Below the pieces are notes generated by a model. That model saw nothing but the letters and a program-made list of their open reading frames with translations, ran no database searches and was not told where the DNA came from. Source: Pseudarthrobacter sp. MM222 (GTDB lineage Bacteria; Actinomycetota; Actinomycetes; Actinomycetales; Micrococcaceae). From it: a stretch of DNA of 64,000 bases. The position numbers were made by a program, and so were the translations under genes. Positions within the stretch are counted from its first letter, which is position 1. The number at the start of each line of letters is the position of its first letter. Below, piece after piece: positions 60,101 to 64,000 of the stretch. The stretch covers positions 496,001 through 560,000 of the forward strand of contig NZ_OX352321.1 in assembly GCF_947090775.1 (NCBI RefSeq). The letters are read 5' to 3'.

Positions 60101-62239
60101 GGACAGTTCGCGCACAAACGCGCCGAGTGCCCGGCCCAGGTCCACCGGCCGGCCGAGGGAGTCACCCTTCCAGAAGGGGAGCTTTCCGGGCTGGCCGAAG
60201 GCGGGGGACACCAAGACCCGGTCATGGGTGATGTCCTCGATCTTCCAGCTCGTGGCGCCCAGGGCGAATACGTCCCCGACCCGCGATTCGTAGACCATTT
60301 CCTCGTCCAGTTCACCCACCCGGCGGCCGCCCTTGGCCGCGGCTGCGGCGGGACTGGCGGCCCGGCCGTCGGCGCTGGCCCCGCCGGAGGAGCCAGTGCC
60401 TTCCACCTCGGTGCCGATGATGTAGACGCCGAACAGCCCGCGGTCCGGAATGGTCCCGCCGGACGTGACGGCGAGCCGCTGGGCACCGGGCCGGCCCTCG
60501 ATGGTGCCGGCGTTCCGGTCCCAAACGATCCGGGGCCGCAACTCAGCGAATTCATCGGAGGGGTAGCGTCCGGCCAACAGGTCCAGGGTGGCTTCAAAGG
60601 CGGAACGGGGCAGGGAAGCGAACGGTGCGGAGCGGCGGACCGTGGAGAACCATTCCTCGACATCGATGGACCCGAGCGCGGTGGCCGCGACGGTCTGCTG
60701 GGCCAGGATGTCCAGCGGATTGGCCGGGACGCTGAGCCGCTCGATCTTGCCGCCGAGCATCCGTTCCACCGTGACCGCCGTGTGGACAAGGTCCGCACGG
60801 TGCTTGGGGAACAGCACGCCCTGGGAGACCTCGCCAACCTGGTGGCCGGCGCGGCCCACCCGCTGCAGCCCGCTGGCCACCGACGGCGGGGACTCCACCT
60901 GGACAACGAGGTCCACGGCGCCCATGTCGATGCCCAGTTCAAGGGAGGACGTGGCCACGACGCAGCGCAGCCGCCCGGATTTCAGATCATCCTCGATCAG
61001 GGCACGCTGGTCCTTGGAGACGGAGCCGTGGTGCGCCCGGGCCAGTACCGGGTCGGCGCCGGCGGTGCTGCCCGCCTGGGCCATCATGTGGGCCGGCGTC
61101 GCGGTGGACGTGGCCGTCGCCCCCGGCAATGGACCATCTCCGTCGGACGGATTCTGCGGCCCGCGCCATTTGATGTCCGGCGTCGCGGCGCCAAACTCGT
61201 CCCAGCCGCCGCCGGCCGCCGTCAGCTGCCGCTCGGCGTAGATCTCGTTGAGCCGGGCGGTCAAGCGTTCCGCGAGCCGGCGGGAGTTCGCGAACACGAT
61301 GGTGGACTGGTTTGCCAGCACCAGGTCCACGATCTTCTCCTCGACATGCGGCCAGATCGACGCCTGCGGCTGGAGCCCGGACGCCGGACCGGAATCAAAT
61401 GCCCCCGCCGCGCCCTGAAGATCGGACATGTCCTCCACCGGGACGGAAACCGTCAGGTCCCAGTTCTTCTTCGAGGGCGGGGCAACGATGTCCACCGGCG
61501 CGGAGCCGGCCAGGAACTGCGCCACCAGCTCCTTCGGCTCCACCGTGGCCGAGAGCCCGATCCGCTGGGCCGGTTTGGGCAGCAGCGCGTCGAGGCGTTC
61601 CAGCGATACGGCCAGGTGTGCCCCGCGTTTAGTGCCGGCAACGGCGTGCACCTCGTCCACGATGATGGTGTCCACCTCACTGAGGGTCTCCCGGGCCTTG
61701 GAAGTGAGCATCAGGAACAGCGACTCGGGCGTGGTGATGAGAATGTCCGGCGGGTGGCTGAGCAGTGCGCGCCGGTCGGATGCCGGGGTGTCCCCGGAAC
61801 GGACGCCCACGGTGATCATCGGTGCGGGCAGGCCGAGCCGTTTGGCGGTTTGGGTGATGCCGATGAGCGGCGCCCGCAGGTTCCGTTCGACGTCGACGCC
61901 CAGCGCCTTCAGCGGTGAAATATACAGCACCCGAGTGTTGCGCTTCGGCGCCTTGCGCCGGGTGCCCTTCGCGGCGTCGACGCCCGGCAGTTCCTGGGGC
62001 TCCGCGGGGGCCGAGACGAGCAGCCGGTCCAGTGCCCACAAGAAGGCCGCAAGCGTTTTTCCGGAACCCGTGGGTGCCACCACCAAGGCGTGCGAACCGG
62101 AGGAGATTGCGTTCCACGCGCCGTTCTGGGCCGGGGTAGGCGCGGAAAAAGCGCCCAGGAACCAATCCCGGGTCGGCCGGCTGAACCGGTCCATGGCGTC
62201 GGCCGCAAGTATGCTGCCGGCCAGCTGCTGCCCCTTCAT
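57125..62239 (-). CDS. lhr: Lhr-type ATP-dependent helicase
   Basis: 1704 residues from ATG 62237-62239; an ATG 15 codons earlier (62284) and one 15 codons later (62194) are alternatives. Walker A is VVAPTGSGKTLAAFLW, the DEAD-box is IIVDEVHAV, and motif III GLSATVEPKEL. Later core motifs include VVATSSLELGIDMGAVDLVV and QRVGRAGHQVG. The C-terminal half (about 850-1700) carries the winged-helix and Lhr-C modules. Lhr is a 3'-to-5' single-strand DNA translocase and helicase involved in mutagen resistance. It is co-translated with nei2. Confidence 0.95.
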   Translation of the reverse strand: MKGQQLAGSILAADAMDRFSRPTRDWFLGAFSAPTPAQNGAWNAISSGSHALVVAPTGSGKTLAAFLWALDRLLVSAPAEPQELPGVDAAKGTRRKAPKRNTRVLYISPLKALGVDVERNLRAPLIGITQTAKRLGLPAPMITVGVRSGDTPASDRRALLSHPPDILITTPESLFLMLTSKARETLSEVDTIIVDEVHAVAGTKRGAHLAVSLERLDALLPKPAQRIGLSATVEPKELVAQFLAGSAPVDIVAPPSKKNWDLTVSVPVEDMSDLQGAAGAFDSGPASGLQPQASIWPHVEEKIVDLVLANQSTIVFANSRRLAERLTARLNEIYAERQLTAAGGGWDEFGAATPDIKWRGPQNPSDGDGPLPGATATSTATPAHMMAQAGSTAGADPVLARAHHGSVSKDQRALIEDDLKSGRLRCVVATSSLELGIDMGAVDLVVQVESPPSVASGLQRVGRAGHQVGEVSQGVLFPKHRADLVHTAVTVERMLGGKIERLSVPANPLDILAQQTVAATALGSIDVEEWFSTVRRSAPFASLPRSAFEATLDLLAGRYPSDEFAELRPRIVWDRNAGTIEGRPGAQRLAVTSGGTIPDRGLFGVYIIGTEVEGTGSSGGASADGRAASPAAAAAKGGRRVGELDEEMVYESRVGDVFALGATSWKIEDITHDRVLVSPAFGQPGKLPFWKGDSLGRPVDLGRALGAFVRELSASDVGPATERCKASGLDDFAANNLIQYLAEQKLATEVVPSDTTLVVERFHDELGDWRVVLHSPFGMPVHAPWALAVGQRLHQRYGMDGSAMAADDGIVLRVPMMEDEPPGAELFLFDPEELEQIVTAEVGGSALFASRFRECAARALLLPRQNPGKRQPLWQQRQRSAQLLDVARKYPTFPIVLETVRECLQDVYDLPALKDIAASVERRELRIVQTTTQQPSPFAKSLLFGYVAQFLYEGDSPLAERRAAALALDSTLLNELLGRVELRELLDAKVIDATERELQRLAPDRKVRGLEGVADLLRLLGPLSPEEVAVRLEPPAEPLPGADALPAAGPSPAAAAEPSPELEPVEPAPEALGILTVNVAAHLAALQRANRAIKVNVGGVERFAAVEDAARLRDALGVPLPMGVPLAFIEPVADPLGDLVSRYARTHGPFTSAEAAARLGLGVAVVGTALKRLAADGRVVEGEFRPHATAPETATVPETGPEAVHDAVGAETPPTFPAAPSLVGVSEWCDAEVLRRLRRRSLAALRAEVEPVDAAAYGRFLPAWQNVRTPGRRGQSALRGLDGIVTTVDQLSGVPIPASAWEPLVLASRVSDYQPAMLDELMAAGEVLWSGAGALPGNDGWVSLHLADSAELTLNPAVEFEPGDAQLRLLDHLRNNGGGYFFRQLTEIAGGMDSVLSDQDVVSALWDLVWAGRVTGDTFAPVRALIAGGHTAHRQVARAPRARAPRLSRLGRAHGTGLMGSPGLTGGRYGSVTGSAPAPPLAAGRWSALPAPELDPTIHARATAELLLDRYGVVTRGSVMAENILGGFGLMYKVLARLEEAGRCRRGYFIEHLGAAQFAVPATVDRLRSYAEDTELHKPDPTALALAATDPANPYGAALPWPALNVEAGTGHRPGRKAGALVVLVDGALVLYVERGGKTLLAFSEDTEVLAAAGASLAGVVTRGAVDKLIMEKVNGHGILDTPVAAALAQAGAYSTPRGLRIRA

Positions 62240-62367
62240 TCCTCCATCATGCCCTACGGCACCGACAGTAACCGGTGGGCGCATCGCCGGCCGTTCCGGG
62301 GCACCTCGCGTGAACGGGACAGGCCCCTGCCTGCTGACGGGTGCCGGCCTGACCGGGCGTGAAGAGC

Positions 62368-63015
62368 TTACTCGCCCTGGAAAGCGCTGATAGTCAGCAG
62401 GTTGATGCCGGTGTTGCTGCAGGCATCCCGGGGTTCGGCGACAAACAGGGAGGCGGTGTCTTCCGGCGGGTAGATCCGGAAGCCGGCCGCCGGGGTCCTG
62501 GTGCAGTTCGGGTAGTTGGAGGCCTGCGTGTAGCGCAGCGTTGCGGTGCCCGCCTTGCCGGGCGCGAGCAGGACGTCGGCGACGGGGGTGGAGTCGTCAC
62601 GGGTGGCGGGGGCACCGATCGGATCGCCGTTGGCGTCGGCGGTCAGGGAGACCCCGGCGTAGCCCTTGAGCAGGCAGGGTTCCGCGCCGGAGTTTGTCAG
62701 GATCAGCTGCAGGTAGACGCTGCCGGCCGCGCCGCCGTCGGCGGAATCTATGGCGGCTGTCAGGTTGGCGGCCTTACACGTCGCGGGTCCGGCCTGGGGC
62801 GCCGGCGGCAGGGGGGAAGCCGCCGACGCTTCCGGTGTCTGGGTCCCTTCGGTCGCGGGTGCGGCTGTGCCTTGCGAGGACGGCGGGCTCGCCGTGGGGG
62901 ATGCCGGTCCACTGGCAGCCGGGGCTGGGGAATTGCCGCAGCCACTGAGCAGGAGGGTTGCTACGGCAGCAACCGTTGTCAGAGCCAGTCCGTTTTTGAT
63001 TCGCTGAGCCGTCAT
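62368..63015 (-). CDS. DUF4232 lipoprotein (duplicate 1)
   Basis: 215 residues. Lipoprotein signal with lipobox LLLSGC, then a long Ser/Pro/Ala/Thr linker to residue about 75. The DUF4232 domain (CKAANLTAAIDSADGGAAGS ... GFRIYPPEDTASLFVAEPRD) ends the protein and has Cys for disulfides. It is surface-anchored; function unknown. It is a clear duplicate of the gene at 63162, with most of the domain aligned without gaps. Confidence 0.9.
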   Translation of the reverse strand: MTAQRIKNGLALTTVAAVATLLLSGCGNSPAPAASGPASPTASPPSSQGTAAPATEGTQTPEASAASPLPPAPQAGPATCKAANLTAAIDSADGGAAGSVYLQLILTNSGAEPCLLKGYAGVSLTADANGDPIGAPATRDDSTPVADVLLAPGKAGTATLRYTQASNYPNCTRTPAAGFRIYPPEDTASLFVAEPRDACSNTGINLLTISAFQGE

Positions 63016-63021
63016 GGCACC

Positions 63022-63050
63022 ACTCTTATGCCCGCTGTTGGCTTAGTCAA
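63022..63050 (-). promoter_or_regulatory. Possible promoter of DUF4232 duplicate 1 (leaderless)
   Basis: On the minus strand TTGACT (63045-63050) and AAGAGT (63022-63027) are spaced by 17 bases; the start codon follows after six bases, so the transcript may be leaderless. The same arrangement precedes duplicate 2. Confidence 0.5.
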
Positions 63051-63075
63051 CGATGCCGCGTCGGCAGTGCCGGAT

Positions 63076-63105
63076 TGATGCTCGGATTGTGATTTCCGAG
63101 CATCA
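63076..63105. promoter_or_regulatory. 30-base palindrome upstream of DUF4232 duplicate 1
   Basis: TGATGCTCGGA and TCCGAGCATCA pair perfectly around eight bases. Its near end is 61 bases before the start codon, the same distance as in duplicate 2. The single base that differs between the copies is changed on both arms, so symmetry is kept. Confidence 0.7.
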
Positions 63106-63161
63106 GCCGAGGTCAGGCACATCTTGGGGCCGGCATGATGCCGCCATCGGAGGCCGTGGGG

Positions 63162-63800
63162 CTATTGGGCCTGGAAAGCGTCGACAGTCAGCAGGGCAAT
63201 GCTGGGATTGGCGCAGGCGTCGCGGGGCTGGACGACGAACAGGGATGCGGTGTCTTCGGGCAGGTAGATCCGGAAGCCGGCGGCCGCAGTCCGGGTGCAG
63301 TCCGGGTAGTTGCCGGCCTGGCTGTACTGCAGCGTCGCGGTGCCCGCCTGGCCGGGGGCGAGCAGCACTTGCGGAACGGGGGAGGAGTAGTCAGGAGTCG
63401 CCGCGGCGCCGATGGGGTCGCCGGCGGGGCCGGCGGTCAGCGAGACTCCGGCGAAGCCCGTCAGCAGGCAGGGCCCGGCTCCTTTGTTGGTCAAGATCAG
63501 CTTCATGCTGACGTTGCCGGCCGCACCGCCGCCCGTGGAATCCGTGGCCGCTGCCAGGTTGGCGGCCGTGCACCGCGGGGTCCCGGCCGGGACGGGAACG
63601 GGGGCGGAAGTCGACGTCGGCGCGGGGGGCTCCGTGCCGGAGGGAACCGCGCTTTCCGACGACGGCGGGCTCGCCGTGGCGGACGCCGGCCCGCTCGGCG
63701 GCGGGGTTGGCGTATTGCTGGACACACAGCCGCTGAACAGCAGCGCGGCCGCCGCTGCGGCGGTAAGTGCCAGTCCGTTCTTGATTCGCTGAGCGGTCAT
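63162..63800 (-). CDS. DUF4232 lipoprotein (duplicate 2)
   Basis: 212 residues. Lipobox is LLFSGC, with the same signal start as its duplicate (MTAQRIKNGLALT), a Pro/Ser/Thr linker and DUF4232 domain (CTAANLAAATDSTGGGAAGN ... GFRIYLPEDTASLFVVQPRD). The linkers differ far more than the ends, as expected of old duplicates. Upstream is the same palindrome-promoter arrangement. Function unknown. Confidence 0.9.
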   Translation of the reverse strand: MTAQRIKNGLALTAAAAAALLFSGCVSSNTPTPPPSGPASATASPPSSESAVPSGTEPPAPTSTSAPVPVPAGTPRCTAANLAAATDSTGGGAAGNVSMKLILTNKGAGPCLLTGFAGVSLTAGPAGDPIGAAATPDYSSPVPQVLLAPGQAGTATLQYSQAGNYPDCTRTAAAGFRIYLPEDTASLFVVQPRDACANPSIALLTVDAFQAQ

Positions 63801-63806
63801 GGCACC

Positions 63807-63835
63807 ACTGTTGCCCCGCCCGCGGGCGTAGTCAA
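63807..63835 (-). promoter_or_regulatory. Possible promoter of DUF4232 duplicate 2 (leaderless)
   Basis: On the minus strand TTGACT (63830-63835) and AACAGT (63807-63812) are spaced by 17 bases, with the ATG six bases after. The -35 and -10 are kept while the spacer has changed. Confidence 0.5.
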
Positions 63836-63860
63836 CGGTGCGACGGTGGGCACTGCGCGA

Positions 63861-63892
63861 TTGATGCCCGGATCGTAATTTCCGGGCATCAA
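63861..63892. promoter_or_regulatory. 32-base palindrome upstream of DUF4232 duplicate 2
   Basis: TTGATGCCCGGA and TCCGGGCATCAA pair perfectly (12 bases) around eight. It ends 61 bases before the ATG and lies 11 bases past the stop of the next upstream gene. Without a T-run it is a poor terminator; an operator or RNA hairpin is more likely. Confidence 0.7.
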
Positions 63893-63902
63893 ACGCGGTC
63901 AG

Positions 63903-64000
63903 CTACTTCTTGGGAGCAGGCACACGGACCGGCGCGGGCTGGCGCCCGCGGCTCCGGAGGAGGGCGATGCTGCCGAGGACCAGACCGCCGAGACCGGCCG
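63903..64000 (-). CDS. C-terminal end of a membrane or surface protein (cut by window edge)
   Basis: Only 31 codons are visible. They read as the end of a hydrophobic segment (GLGGLVLGSIALL) followed by a basic, Pro-rich tail ending VPAPKK. This fits the C-terminal membrane anchor of a surface or secreted protein. The family cannot be told without the rest. Confidence 0.55.
   Translation of the reverse strand, partial: AGLGGLVLGSIALLRSRGRQPAPVRVPAPKK

Noticed and set aside
58799..61918. Open frame of over 1000 codons antisense to lhr
   Set aside because: It is a by-product of high GC with few stop codons; it is Arg/Gly/Gln-rich with no domain and lies opposite clear helicase motifs.
63861..63892. 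Rho-independent terminator of the partial gene at the right edge
   Set aside because: No T-run follows, and the same palindrome at the same distance precedes the other duplicate, which favours a role for the downstream gene.

Overview
The window is high-GC chromosomal DNA of an aerobic actinobacterium, most likely Arthrobacter, Pseudarthrobacter or a close relative in the Micrococcaceae. The clues are the strong G/C third-position bias, frequent GTG starts and ATGA/GTGA stop-start overlaps, a DtxR-type iron box, an lhr-nei2 pair, an actinobacterial group 1h [NiFe] hydrogenase operon and DUF4232 lipoproteins. About 57 protein genes can be supported, two of them cut by the window ends. I saw no tRNA, rRNA, CRISPR array, transposase or prophage, and no gene-free stretch longer than about 300 bases.

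Layout. 1-5165: an AbiEi-like gene cut by the window edge, then a LacI regulator divergent from a small sugar/cyclitol catabolic operon (Gfo/Idh/MocA oxidoreductase, xylose-isomerase-like isomerase, second oxidoreductase). 5373-9326: tgt, an SRPBCC protein, a DUF6707-like protein and a Nudix-fold protein. 9371-20791: a catabolic island around a PucR-type regulator. One arm is an MHS-type MFS importer with RidA and RraA. The other arm is a second MHS importer, a thiamine-diphosphate 2-oxoacid decarboxylase-like enzyme, an aldehyde dehydrogenase, a YtcJ-like amidohydrolase and an M20 N-carbamoyl/allantoate-type amidohydrolase. Its substrate is not known. 20811-24235: VOC protein, YdeI-like protein and a glycogen-debranching-type glucosidase. 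24296-28139: ferric-iron ABC importer with a near-consensus DtxR/IdeR box. 28284-35642: GH76 glycosidase, SDR plus acyl-CoA dehydrogenase operon, DUF1684 protein and PEP carboxylase.

35666-50141 is the main feature. A FecBCD-type ABC importer and DUF6390 lie on one side and a NiCoT nickel permease on the other. Between them is a minus-strand, tightly coupled twelve-gene hydrogenase operon: hypA, hypB, hhyS, hhyL, a NifU-Rieske-like fusion, DUF5947, DUF6084, a 453-residue unknown, a 39-residue DUF6893-like membrane peptide, maturation protease, hypC and an acidic disordered protein. The small subunit has the Cys-x-x-Asp proximal cluster ligand set typical of oxygen-insensitive actinobacterial uptake hydrogenases, so the operon probably feeds electrons from trace H2 into respiration. 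Several of its conserved members have no known function.

50184-62239: a small unknown gene, DedA, RluA-type pseudouridine synthase, an ArsR-SRPBCC operon, a yczR-yczE pair, then nei2 and lhr. 62368-64000: two tandemly duplicated DUF4232 lipoproteins and the tail of another membrane protein. The duplicated lipoprotein genes carry covarying palindromes at matching distances upstream.

Two families of intergenic inverted repeats are scattered through the window: four copies of a TCGCCGGAA-type element and at least two copies of a GCGACGCGC-type element. They look like REP/MITE-type repeats, and I do not recognise either as a described family.
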